NCBI GenBank assembly: GCA_017435305.1
Contig: JAFSFH010000008.1
Location: 123,616 to 187,615, forward strand
Length of the DNA stretch: 64,000 nt
Direction: 5' to 3'
DNA from: Clostridia bacterium
GTDB lineage: Bacteria > Bacillota_A > Clostridia > Oscillospirales > Acutalibacteraceae
Under the pieces are notes generated by a model, which searched no databases, was not told the origin of the DNA, and saw only the letters and a program-made list of their open reading frames with translations. This document shows positions 29,241 to 36,538 of the stretch, piece by piece (within the stretch, counting starts at the first letter, position 1; each line of letters opens with the position of its first letter). A program made the position numbers and the translations under genes.

Positions 29241-29268
29241 ATTATATCGTGTTTCTGTTTGTTCGTAA
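29241..29268 (-). promoter_or_regulatory. candidate integrase promoter
   Basis: Minus strand: TTACGA (29268-29263), 16 bp, TATAAT (29246-29241), 22 bp before the integrase start. The -35 match is weak. Confidence 0.45.
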
Positions 29269-29332
29269 GCGCTTTTGTTTGCTAAATTATACGAAGATAA
29301 ACGTATAATGCCAATGAAAGGATCTAACAAAT

Positions 29333-29806
29333 ATGAGGCCAAAAACACAACTTGATAACCCTAACCAACGACTTCTTTATGAATATTTGAGTAAGCTTAG
29401 CCTACTGCAATTTAAACAGTTCTACTGCCTTTTTGTGCACTACTGGACGAACTATAAATGTTTTATTAGTCAACAAAACCTTTTCAATTTATGGTGTGAA
29501 CTAAACCAACTCTGCCACGAATCCGATGAAAGTTTTCCTGATCAATATGATGACTATGAAGTAATAAAATCCTTTTGTATGACATACCCCTATTATTTCA
29601 TAGATAAATTGCCTATTCCCCTGATTGCTGATTTGTTTGCACAGTACACTGATGATACTAAAGACGTACTCCTAAACACTGTAAAAGCGCTATATGAAAA
29701 AGATCTTCACGCCGCCTATACGTATGCCAACAATGCTCTAAAATTAAATGAACCTATACAAAACTTAGCCTCAGAAACGCACCGCCACATTCATAGTTTT
29801 TCATAA
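29333..29806 (+). CDS. hypothetical protein, founder of an element-specific paralogue family
   Basis: 157 residues, no known domain. It shares a readable pattern with the protein at 30715-31407: FIS then LW-ELN-C, P, DY, P-YYFD/I-L, I-D-F (here FISQQNLFNLWCELNQLC and YPYYFIDKLPIPLIADLF). A weaker match to the protein at 35651 covers the segment before and around LIS. Divergent from the integrase. ATG 29333 has GAAAGGA upstream. A TATAAT (29304-29309) lies in an inverted repeat TTATACG/CGTATAA, possibly an operator. A 14-bp block GCTAAATTATACGA upstream recurs before the 35651 gene. Confidence 0.65.
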   Translation: MRPKTQLDNPNQRLLYEYLSKLSLLQFKQFYCLFVHYWTNYKCFISQQNLFNLWCELNQLCHESDESFPDQYDDYEVIKSFCMTYPYYFIDKLPIPLIADLFAQYTDDTKDVLLNTVKALYEKDLHAAYTYANNALKLNEPIQNLASETHRHIHSFS

Positions 29807-29807
29807 A

Positions 29808-29855
29808 CACCAAACTAGAGTTATGTCCCTATAGCTCTGGTCTTTTCTTTCCTCC
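29808..29855 (+). terminator. imperfect terminator after the 29333 gene
   Basis: ACCAAACTAGAGTTAT pairs imperfectly with ATAGCTCTGGT, followed by CTTTTCTTT. The stem has mismatches. Confidence 0.5.
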
Positions 29856-29929
29856 AATCGTTCAATTTTTGAACCATTTTCTTTATTTTCATTCAATAGC
29901 TCAAGATAATTATCTAGCAATTTCTATCT

Positions 29930-30012
29930 GTAAATGCTATAAAGATTCTTTAGAAGCTTTATAGCATAAGTATTGTTATTTAGTATTATTAGTTATTATT
30001 ATTTATGTTTAG
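29930..30012. other. AT-rich stretch with inverted repeat, possible origin or unwinding region
   Basis: An 11-bp inverted repeat ATGCTATAAAG/CTTTATAGCAT (29933-29943 and 29957-29967) is followed by ~45 bp that is almost only A and T. It lies next to the replication-initiation-like gene at 30095. No iterons could be counted, so an origin role is only a suggestion. Confidence 0.3.
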
Positions 30013-30027
30013 TTTCTGAACCGAAAA

Positions 30028-30066
30028 AGTCCAGAAATCAAACGATTGAGATTTGATTTCTGGACT
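30028..30066 (-). terminator. terminator of the leftward replication-like module
   Basis: A 15-bp stem AGTCCAGAAATCAAA with its complement, loop of about 9 nt, is followed on the minus strand by TTTTTCGG. Confidence 0.88.
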
Positions 30067-30094
30067 ATATTCGTTCAGTATTTATCTAATGAGA

Positions 30095-30514
30095 TTAGAA
30101 ACTAAAGCCTTGAAAAACAGGGTTCTGATTCTCAACGAGTTCAGGTGTTACCCCGGTGGCTTGATTGGAATACAACTGAAAATCATTGTACAACCGGTTC
30201 AGGGCGCTACTATTGAATTTGAAATATCGTTTCTTGGGCATACCATGATACTTCACGTGAATAATACCGTACTCCTGAAGTTCTTTACAGGCAGTCAACT
30301 GCTGATGTTTGCTGAGTCCGGTGTTGTAGTACATGTTCTCAATCGTACTATAAAACCAACCTCCATCCTGCAGTCCATCACGTTCTTTCCAGTAAGTATA
30401 CTCGGAATAGATCTCAGACAGCATCACTGCTGTGGCTAAGTTGAACCGACGGATAAACGGCCTCGGTAATCTCACAAAATCGCTTTCAAACATCTTGTCC
30501 AATTTGTTCTTCAT
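30095..30514 (-). CDS. winged-helix replication-initiator-like protein
   Basis: 139 residues. The central part (MLSEIYSEYTYW...WFYSTIENMYYNTGLSKHQQ, then LQEYGIIHVKYHGMPKKRYF) has the winged-helix pattern of phage and plasmid replisome-organiser/DnaD-like proteins. It lacks a C-terminal ATPase or DnaD tail and ends in VFQGFSF. The same GFSF ending closes the DUF669-type protein at 32002, so both may share a partner. The start codon has only a distant GAGGGG. It is the last gene of the leftward module 32840-30095. Confidence 0.6.
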   Translation of the reverse strand: MKNKLDKMFESDFVRLPRPFIRRFNLATAVMLSEIYSEYTYWKERDGLQDGGWFYSTIENMYYNTGLSKHQQLTACKELQEYGIIHVKYHGMPKKRYFKFNSSALNRLYNDFQLYSNQATGVTPELVENQNPVFQGFSF

Positions 30515-30619
30515 AGTTGATTATTTCAAATCCCCTCTCTGTATATTAGCTAAATTAAATGAATGGGAAAATGGGCGGCCGGGATATGCCACATCCATAA
30601 ACACAACATCTCTTTCTAG

Positions 30620-30660
30620 TTAGTTCGACAGCCGCCCTTGAAAGTGGGCGGCTGTCTAAC
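30620..30660. other. strong hairpin in the 200-bp gap between 30514 and 30715
   Basis: An 11-bp perfect stem GACAGCCGCCC/GGGCGGCTGTC (30627-30637, 30646-30656) is extended by GTTAG/CTAAC. A T5 tract follows on the plus strand only. In minus-strand transcription it lies before the 30095 gene and could weaken readthrough or protect RNA ends. Confidence 0.55.
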
Positions 30661-30714
30661 TTTTTCAACTCTATGTAACATTGTTATAGTGAATATGTTT
30701 TCCGTTTAGCACGA

Positions 30715-31407
30715 TTAGGCACTCTGTTTCCTCTGGTGCAATTCCAAAATTACACATGCACGGAAGCCTACCACTCCAGAGTCGCAAAACGCTTTCGCCG
30801 CCGATTCTATTAATGCCGCATCTTTATCAATGTGATCACAGAATACGTCAACGATCTCTTCTCTACTCAAGTAGTCAAAATAGTACAAAGGATCTTTAGG
30901 TGCCAAAGCGTGGTAATCCACTCGATCCATTGAGGGGATTCGCTTATCCTTGCGGACACATCTGGCATTCAATTCTGCCCACAAATGAACCGAGGTGGAA
31001 TTACTGATGAAAAGGCCATGTTCAAGCCGTCCCCAAACCACCTGAGCAACAAATTCCTTAAGGTGCTCGCAGTCCAAAGCATCCAAATAGCCCTTGACCA
31101 CTTCTTTGTTCACGGGTTCTTCGGCAACAGCAAGTTGTTCCTCAAAATACTCTCGATCAAACGATTTCTTGATCAAAGCAAGCAATCCCACGATAAATCC
31201 AAGCACAGCCAACGGTTCCTGATTTCCTTTATGCGCTTCCATAATACGGAAGCATTCCTGCATAAAAGCGCCGCGCTTGTCACCCGGTCGTACGTAATAA
31301 TCGCAATTCTCAACAGCGTCAATCAGTTCGTCCATGTTGAAATCAAAGCCAATCGTTTTAAGTTCGTACATCTTATTAATGGCGTTAATAGTTTTACTGT
31401 TAATCAT
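30715..31407 (-). CDS. hypothetical protein, paralogue of 29333
   Basis: 230 residues, no known domain. Residues ~130-220 line up with most of the 157-residue protein at 29333: GLFISNSTSVHLWAELNARC, then VDYHALAPKDPLYYFDYL and REEIVDVF. The N-terminal ~120 residues are extra and mainly helical, including a hydrophobic but short stretch (LAVLGFIVGLLALIKK). ATG 31407 has AAAGGA upstream. It is within the leftward module, after the 31465 gene. The conserved pattern suggests a shared function inside the element, but none can be named. Confidence 0.65.
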   Translation of the reverse strand: MINSKTINAINKMYELKTIGFDFNMDELIDAVENCDYYVRPGDKRGAFMQECFRIMEAHKGNQEPLAVLGFIVGLLALIKKSFDREYFEEQLAVAEEPVNKEVVKGYLDALDCEHLKEFVAQVVWGRLEHGLFISNSTSVHLWAELNARCVRKDKRIPSMDRVDYHALAPKDPLYYFDYLSREEIVDVFCDHIDKDAALIESAAKAFCDSGVVGFRACVILELHQRKQSA

Positions 31408-31464
31408 AGTTGTATTTTCCTTTCTGCTTTAAAATGAGTTTGATGATGTTAAATGATTTACACT

Positions 31465-31917
31465 TTACAAATGCGCAACTATACGGCGATCACTTTCATT
31501 CATCGATGCAGTTTCTTCAAGAACTACTTTGTAAAGTCTCTTTTCGGATTTCTCAAGGTCGTACTCCGTTACTCGATACTCGTTGGCCAGACGATAATTA
31601 AGAACCTCGTCCGCTGAAACACCTTCGATATTTGCCACTTGCCCGTTAACCCACATGGTCCCACCGCTCTCTTTCTTCAACAGCACATCATAGAATGAGA
31701 TCGCTGTGTACTTAACAATATGATTACCTCTTTTCACTAAGACGGAATCTCCACTCCACTCGAACATAGGCTCTTCATCATCAAGGTCCGAAAAACCATC
31801 ATAGTAGATCTCAGGCATCTCAAAAGACGCACTCACATCTTCATCTTCCATAATAAAATCAAATTTATCCATATCGGGATTCATCGGAACAGAACCACTA
31901 CAATAACATTTAGACAT
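31465..31917 (-). CDS. hypothetical acidic protein
   Basis: 150 residues from ATG 31917, which has GAAAGGA upstream; an earlier ATG at 31935 is less likely. The first ~60 residues are very acidic with many Asp, Glu and Phe (FDFIMEDEDVSASFEMP). The rest mixes strands and helices. No known domain. Acidic small proteins in phage and element replication modules are often DNA mimics or inhibitors, which is only a thought here. Position: third gene of the leftward module, after the DUF669-type gene. Confidence 0.6.
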   Translation of the reverse strand: MSKCYCSGSVPMNPDMDKFDFIMEDEDVSASFEMPEIYYDGFSDLDDEEPMFEWSGDSVLVKRGNHIVKYTAISFYDVLLKKESGGTMWVNGQVANIEGVSADEVLNYRLANEYRVTEYDLEKSEKRLYKVVLEETASMNESDRRIVAHL

Positions 31918-31957
31918 AAATATCAATCCTTTCACATTTGAAACATTTTAAGTAGGT

Positions 31958-31991
31958 CTCGGGGCTATGACGTTAGTGCCACAGCCCCGAG
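31958..31991. other. hairpin between 32002 and 31917 genes
   Basis: A 9-bp perfect stem CTCGGGGCT/AGCCCCGAG with a 16-nt loop and no T tract. It may tune expression between two genes of one operon. Confidence 0.5.
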
Positions 31992-32001
31992 CATTTGAGA
32001 A

Positions 32002-32472
32002 TTAAAAACTAAAGCCATCGAAGTTTCTTGAAGGTCGCTCATTAGTCGTCGGTTTCGGTGCAACATAAGGATCGGTTTTCTGAACGGCGAATTTTTCCTG
32101 CTGTTTACGACTAAGGCAGAAAACGACGTTGGCCGACTTGTTTCCGTTGTACAGACCGTGTTTCACACGCACAGCTCCGTCTCTACCGATCCAATCGTTG
32201 TAACAGGACAGATTGTAATCGTGGATGTCGAACGAATCAAAGAACATACCCAGCCGCTGATTCGTTTTAGCGGTCTCATTAGGGTCCAGAACAAGGTAAT
32301 ACCAGAGTTTGCTATCAAAGCCGGAAACATCCAACGTAATCTCAAACCCCTCCTTACCAGTGCTAAACACCTTCTCAACAACACTACTAATGCAAACTTT
32401 GTGATCGCCCTCGGGAATGAGAGCAAAATCACGGGCAATGTATTCATTAGAGTTATAATTCCAATTAAGCAT
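32002..32472 (-). CDS. DUF669-like (phage recombination-associated) protein
   Basis: 156 residues from ATG 32472; the longer frame to 32517 has no start with a ribosome site. The N-terminal part fits DUF669: NWNYNSNEYIARDF, IPEGDHKVCISSV, GFEITLDVSG, WYYLVLDPNETAKTNQRLG. Those proteins are small, probably ssDNA-binding partners of phage recombination and replication enzymes. The last ~30 residues are Pro/Thr/Asn-rich and disordered, ending NFDGFSF, like the tail of SSB proteins in layout. The GFSF end is shared with the 30095 product. Second gene of the leftward module. Confidence 0.65.
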   Translation of the reverse strand: MLNWNYNSNEYIARDFALIPEGDHKVCISSVVEKVFSTGKEGFEITLDVSGFDSKLWYYLVLDPNETAKTNQRLGMFFDSFDIHDYNLSCYNDWIGRDGAVRVKHGLYNGNKSANVVFCLSRKQQEKFAVQKTDPYVAPKPTTNERPSRNFDGFSF

Positions 32473-32672
32473 ACGTTTTGTAAATCTCCTTTGCAGTTGA
32501 ATTTTTGGGCAAATCAAAAGCGTTTTTGCGCTTGAATAACGCAGTCAGCGCTAAGTGTATCTGTCCGCTCGACACTTCTTATTAATCCGCTCCATAAAGC
32601 ACCCCCTTTCACATTACTGTACTCTGAGTATACCGCTGTCGCCTAAGCGAAACGTTGACCAGGAATCTACAT

Positions 32673-32840
32673 TTAAGGTTTCTCTGCGATTAAGATCCCT
32701 CCATACTTTTCGTAATAGGGATCCAAATCGGTCTCTTCCGTCGCAAACACAATCGGGAATTTGCCGAGATACGTATCACCATCATACATATCAACGAACA
32801 CCAAATTCTCTTCGTTCTCAATAAAAGTATTCTTCTTCAT
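32673..32840 (-). CDS. small hypothetical protein (55 aa)
   Basis: A complete 55-codon frame with a very good AAAGGAG site 7 bp before ATG 32840. The product starts MKKNTFIENEENLVFVDMYD and is acidic with a strand-rich look (YLGKFPIVFATEE). No known family. It is the first gene of the leftward module. Between it and 32472 lies only a 14-codon frame with a good ribosome site (ATG near 32595), perhaps a leader or decayed gene. Confidence 0.6.
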   Translation of the reverse strand: MKKNTFIENEENLVFVDMYDGDTYLGKFPIVFATEETDLDPYYEKYGGILIAEKP

Positions 32841-33340
32841 ACATTATCTCCTTTGTTGTAATATGTAATATCTTTGGCATCGGGACTTCACTCCGAAAAG
32901 ATAGCTTGCGCATAAAACATCGCTAAAACAAATAGTATTTAATTATCAAGGTGCCAGCATTGTTACTCTAATCAAATTTAAACACGAAACACCCTCCTTC
33001 TTCAAAACGCTTCAAACCTCTTTTCTCTACACTCGACTCAACACCTCCTCTCTCGAGCATGTCTGAATTATCGCATTTTTTCAAAAAGAAATTGTTGACC
33101 ATGCATCGACATATTTCATTGTTTTTTAAGGACTGTATTTTCTCTAAAAACCACCTCCTAACTTTTTAAAACCACCCACCGTATTGCTCACCCTGTCTCG
33201 TTTTCTGTTTTTCTTAAACACCACAGTTGAATGTGCTTGTATATCTTACATCCATCAGTACTTTTTCTTGTTGACCGAGAATCAACAAAAAAAGGCCTCG
33301 GAAAATCCGAGGTCTTTACTTACAGATATTGAAAAGCAAA
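32841..33340. other. 500-bp AT-rich gap upstream of the leftward module
   Basis: No convincing gene on either strand. It must contain the promoter for the leftward module, but no strong -35/-10 pair was found. A hairpin CCTCGGA/TCCGAGG (33296-33312) preceded by A7 lies near its right end. Polypyrimidine-rich blocks (about 32985-33060) are otherwise unexplained. Confidence 0.5.
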
Positions 33341-33377
33341 AAAGAAGCAAGCATCCGTTCCGGTCGCTTGCTTCTTT
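33341..33377 (-). terminator. terminator of the regulator gene at 33381
   Basis: A 12-bp perfect stem AAAGAAGCAAGC/GCTTGCTTCTTT with a 13-nt loop. On the minus strand it is followed by a T run and lies directly after the stop. Confidence 0.8.
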
Positions 33378-33380
33378 CTA

Positions 33381-34109
33381 TTATGTCGAGAACAATAAAT
33401 CAGCCTTGTTTTCGTATAGCGTTATATTAGCATCGTGAATATCATACATGCCATTTTTTAAATAGTAAGCAACGATGGCATCTGTTAGGATGTGCGCACC
33501 AAATGCATATCCAGCGCTTGCCATCAACTCCATTGCTTCTTCATAATTGAGCTTCAATCCGAAGCATAGCTGCATAACCGTTCTTTTGGAGACGCCTTTG
33601 TCTCCCTTGCGGATATGAGAAAACGTGTCTCTACCAACAAGACAAGCGTTGTATACATCCGAATCTTTCATACCACGCTCATCAATAAATCCAAATAAGA
33701 CATCTTGGAACGACGGCCCCAACGGCTCGGTATAAATAAATTCCGTTGTATTGTTAGACTTGCTCGACAAAGTATCCAACAAGTCGCCTTCGACATACGA
33801 AGATTCATCTCCCACAACGACCGTGTTGATGTACACATTTAATTGATTGTACACGGTAACATTCTTTCTGCGCTGTGCAAAGGCATCGTATATTCTCTGT
33901 GATTGTTTAGCAGCATTGGATAATTCCTTCTTTTGGGTGTGCAAGTATTCATAGTTCTGCAGACGCATCCTAACAGATTTTTCTTCTCTCGCACCAAAGC
34001 CTGCTTGATTTAACTCTGTCATCACCACATCCATATGTTCACGTCACGAGTTGATGTAAGCAAAATAGAATTGACAAACAATATAATCTTCAACGATTGA
34101 CCATTTCAT
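33381..34109 (-). pseudogene. HTH-type regulator interrupted by an in-frame UGA
   Basis: The natural start is ATG 34109, with AAGGAGGTG 9 bp upstream. It gives MKWSIVEDYIVCQFYFAYIN, then Ser, then TGA at 34046-34044, then REHMDVVMTELNQAG in the same frame through to 33381 (242 codons in all). The rest is intact: VRMRLQNYEYLH, LSNAAKQSQRIYDAF, and a C-terminal helix-turn-helix domain (DERGMKDSDVYNACLVGRDT) like that found after macro domains in Clostridia. One base change (TGG to TGA) would explain the break. A shorter protein could start at ATG 34034, which lacks a ribosome site. Divergent from the serine recombinase. Confidence 0.75.
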
Positions 34110-34125
34110 AAGTGATTGCACCTCC

Positions 34126-34177
34126 TTAATACTTTAACACTATTTTAATACATCAGTGCCCTGAAAACAAGTATTAA
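34126..34177. promoter_or_regulatory. repeated TTAATAC motifs, operator-like
   Basis: TTAATAC at 34126-34132 and 34145-34151 and its inverse GTATTAA at 34171-34177, between the divergent regulator and recombinase genes. They could be regulator or resolvase sites; 34110-34291 otherwise holds the two leader regions. Confidence 0.4.
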
Positions 34178-34291
34178 AAGAAAGTTTGCAAAAAGTTGTA
34201 CCAAAGGGGCTCCCGAAACAATAAAAACACGACATAATATAAGTATCAGATCTGAGTAAAGTTTGTTTTGATACTGAAAGGAGCACAAATT

Positions 34292-34996
34292 ATGGTATAT
34301 GGTTATTGCCGCGTTAGCACCAAGCATCAGCGCATTACACGTCAGGTCACGAACATCACCGAACTATACCCTGACGCCGTCATTATCAAGGAGTTCTACA
34401 CCGGTACCACACAGAACCGACCAAAGTGGGACAAGCTCATAAAGCAACTAGAACCCGGTGATACTATCGTCTTTGATAGTGTATCTCGCATGTCACGTAA
34501 CGCTGAAGAGGGCTTCAAGGATTACAAGATGCTCTATGAGATGGGCATCAATCTTGTGTTCATCAATGAGCCGCTCATCAACACAGCCATATTTGATTCC
34601 ACAAAGTCCAACCTGCTGGAAATCTCAGTTGAGACTGGTAACGTAGCCATCGACGATTACTTCACCGGCAACATCACTCTTATCAACAATCTCCTCATGG
34701 CCTTGGCCGAAGAACAAATCAAATCTGCCTTCCAGCAATCCGAGAAGGAAGTCATCGACCTACATACTCGTATCAGCCAGGGTATGCGCGAGAGCAAGAA
34801 GAACGGCAAGCAGATTGGTCTCACCAAGGGAACCACTTTAGTGACCGAGAAATCTCTGCAATGCAAAAGCATTATCAAAAAGCATGCTGTTGACTTTGGT
34901 GGCACTCTCAGTGATAAGGAGGTGATGACCCTTTGCAATGTTTCTAGGAATTCGTACTACAAGTATAAACGAGAACTGAAAGAAGAAACAGCTTAA
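34292..34996 (+). CDS. small serine recombinase (resolvase/invertase family)
   Basis: 234 residues from ATG 34292 with GAAAGGAG upstream. Catalytic Ser is in YGYCRVST; EFYTGTTQNRPKWDKL, DTIVFDSVSRMSRN (Arg-rich active site) and a long E helix follow, and the C-terminal ~45 residues form a helix-turn-helix (SDKEVMTLCNVSRNSYYKYK). A ~40-residue insert (FINEPLINTAIFDSTKS onward) is longer than in Tn3 resolvase but common in Firmicute relatives. In an integrative element it could resolve multimers, invert DNA or act as regulator. No clear crossover site was identified. Confidence 0.88.
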   Translation: MVYGYCRVSTKHQRITRQVTNITELYPDAVIIKEFYTGTTQNRPKWDKLIKQLEPGDTIVFDSVSRMSRNAEEGFKDYKMLYEMGINLVFINEPLINTAIFDSTKSNLLEISVETGNVAIDDYFTGNITLINNLLMALAEEQIKSAFQQSEKEVIDLHTRISQGMRESKKNGKQIGLTKGTTLVTEKSLQCKSIIKKHAVDFGGTLSDKEVMTLCNVSRNSYYKYKRELKEETA

Positions 34997-35013
34997 TTGT
35001 TAAGGAGGTACTT

Positions 35014-35181
35014 ATGGCTAGTAAAACTTGGAAGATCGTATATTGCCCTAAAGTGATGAATGGTGGTATTCGTGGGGTTGCTCTGGTGGAAGCTGATACG
35101 CGCCAATGGGCTATCTACACATTCCAGCAGATGTATGCAGGACAATATCACACCATCGACACCTGTACTCAACTCATTTGA
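35014..35181 (+). CDS. small hypothetical protein (55 aa)
   Basis: A 55-codon frame with AAGGAGG 7 bp before ATG 35014, 17 bp after the recombinase stop. The product begins MASKTWKIVYCPKV and contains RQWAIYTFQQMYAGQY. No known family. It lies between the recombinase and the 35196 gene in the same direction with gaps of 17 and 14 bp, so the three form an operon. Confidence 0.6.
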   Translation: MASKTWKIVYCPKVMNGGIRGVALVEADTRQWAIYTFQQMYAGQYHTIDTCTQLI

Positions 35182-35195
35182 TGGAGGAAATTAAA

Positions 35196-35537
35196 ATGCA
35201 AAGAACCATTGAGCACCTGACACACAAATGGCATCTCATCACGTGGCAAGTCATCGAATTAAGACCAACTCCCTCAACTAAGATTCGGGAGTTGGTAAAG
35301 GAAACCTACTCCGCTCTCCACTCACTGCAAAAACAAGAACTAGTCCCTCGTGCCGCCAGCGCGCTCATTTATGAAATGACCGAGTTCGTCTGGTGGGTCG
35401 GCGACCTGGAAGAGACACCGCTACACGACCATTTTCAAATTCTGTACAACATTATTGATTGGATTCGCAGAGACTTCATAACCGGTGATGCCAACACGAA
35501 TGCCATTGAACAATTCATCAATGAAGAAATGATATAA
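35196..35537 (+). CDS. hypothetical protein, paralogue of 36024
   Basis: 113 residues from ATG 35196, with GGAGG upstream. It is clearly related along its whole length to the 36024 product: both have TI-x2-LT-x2-W-x-L-x-T, IELR, L-x2-ET-x4-LH-L, an L-I-EM pair before WWV, PLH-x-F/H, and end with F-(I/L)-TG-x4-T-x-AI-x-QF. Mainly helical, no membrane segment, no known domain. Followed by a strong terminator. Confidence 0.65.
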   Translation: MQRTIEHLTHKWHLITWQVIELRPTPSTKIRELVKETYSALHSLQKQELVPRAASALIYEMTEFVWWVGDLEETPLHDHFQILYNIIDWIRRDFITGDANTNAIEQFINEEMI

Positions 35538-35541
35538 AGAA

Positions 35542-35571
35542 AGCCCGCCGTTGACACGGCGGGCTATTTTA
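35542..35571 (+). terminator. terminator after the 35196 gene
   Basis: A 9-bp perfect stem AGCCCGCCG/CGGCGGGCT with a 6-nt loop, then ATTTTATT. Confidence 0.88.
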
Positions 35572-35650
35572 TTCGCTAAATTATACGAGTGGCAACTTTA
35601 GCGCGCGGTTGTTGCTCAACAAATACTATTGATAGAAAGCGATGTTGACG

Positions 35651-36010
35651 ATGCAAAACAATGAGAAACGAGACAAATCCACAGAAGCCTTAATCCAAGA
35701 AATCGAAACACTCACAAGCGAAGAACTTCACGAACTGTTTATGTTCTACTATAAGATCAATCATTACCATTACAACTTGATCTCTTCTGATAAGTTTGAG
35801 TTGTTCCTTCAAGCTTTTGATAAGAATCCATTCCGCTGCAACGATGATAAAACATTCAGAAAACAATTCACCGATGCTTTGGTTGAATACACAAATGACT
35901 ATATGAGTTTACTCACAGCAGTTGTCCTGATTAAACGGAAATTCACTACGGCTGAAATTATCGAAAACTACTACGCCAACGTAGATTTCTATAATGATGC
36001 TTGGTACTGA
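35651..36010 (+). CDS. hypothetical protein, possible third member of the 29333 family
   Basis: 119 residues (ATG 35651; ATG 35642 also possible, ribosome site weak). Residues ~20-60 (LTSEELHELFMFYYKINHYH, then LISSDKFELFLQAF) resemble the LSLLQFKQFYCLF...FISQQNLFNLW segment of the 29333 product, but similarity fades after that. No known domain. The upstream 14-bp block GCTAAATTATACGA (35575-35588) is identical to that before 29333. It lies between the two paralogues 35196 and 36024. Confidence 0.6.
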   Translation: MQNNEKRDKSTEALIQEIETLTSEELHELFMFYYKINHYHYNLISSDKFELFLQAFDKNPFRCNDDKTFRKQFTDALVEYTNDYMSLLTAVVLIKRKFTTAEIIENYYANVDFYNDAWY

Positions 36011-36023
36011 TGGGGGTGTCGAT

Positions 36024-36371
36024 ATGTCTATTCACACTATAGATGCTTTAACAAAGCGCTGGCGTTTGGTAACTCAGAGAACGATCGAGTTGCGGAAAGT
36101 GTCCATCTCTGAGATCCGAATGCTGCTATTAGAGACGTTCACCACCCTACACGCCCTTAGGCACGCAAGTGTTGTATCAAAGTCAGTTTGTGTTCTCATC
36201 TGTGAAATGAAGAATTTCTCTTGGTGGGTTAACAGTTTGAAACGATCCCCCTTACACGGATTCCACCCTATCTTCAGTACCGCCATTGATGAAATGTGCA
36301 AAGAGTTCTTGACCGGTGAGAGCGACACGAAAGCGATTGCGCAGTTTTTGAGTGAAGAAATAGACTGTTAA
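36024..36371 (+). CDS. hypothetical protein, paralogue of 35196
   Basis: 115 residues from ATG 36024 with GGGGGTG upstream. Paralogue of the 35196 product (see there); here the shared core reads EMKNFSWWVNSL and PLHGFHP. The pair flanks the 35651 gene, so a two-gene unit may have been duplicated and one half changed. No known domain; probably cytosolic and helical. Confidence 0.65.
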   Translation: MSIHTIDALTKRWRLVTQRTIELRKVSISEIRMLLLETFTTLHALRHASVVSKSVCVLICEMKNFSWWVNSLKRSPLHGFHPIFSTAIDEMCKEFLTGESDTKAIAQFLSEEIDC

Positions 36372-36477
36372 TCTCGATCCTCTCCCCTTGGTTAATTTTG
36401 ACTGCGGGGATTTTATTATACAGATACATCCTACCAAGTTACAACAACTTCCCATTGGTAATTTTTGTTTTGAAAAG

Positions 36478-36505
36478 TTGATTTTTCGACAAAATGTGAT
36501 ATACT
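36478..36505 (+). promoter_or_regulatory. promoter of the GmrSD-like gene
   Basis: TTGATT (36478-36483), 16 bp, TATACT (36500-36505), 33 bp before ATG 36539 with GGGGAGGG between them. Confidence 0.65.
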
Positions 36506-36538
36506 GATTCTAAAGTTGATAGATGGGGAGGGATTATA

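Noticed and set aside
34044..34046. UGA recoded as tryptophan in this organism
   Set aside because: Many clear genes here end in TGA at the expected place (for example valS, both ECF sigma factor/partner overlaps, the integrase), so the standard code applies and this is a nonsense codon.
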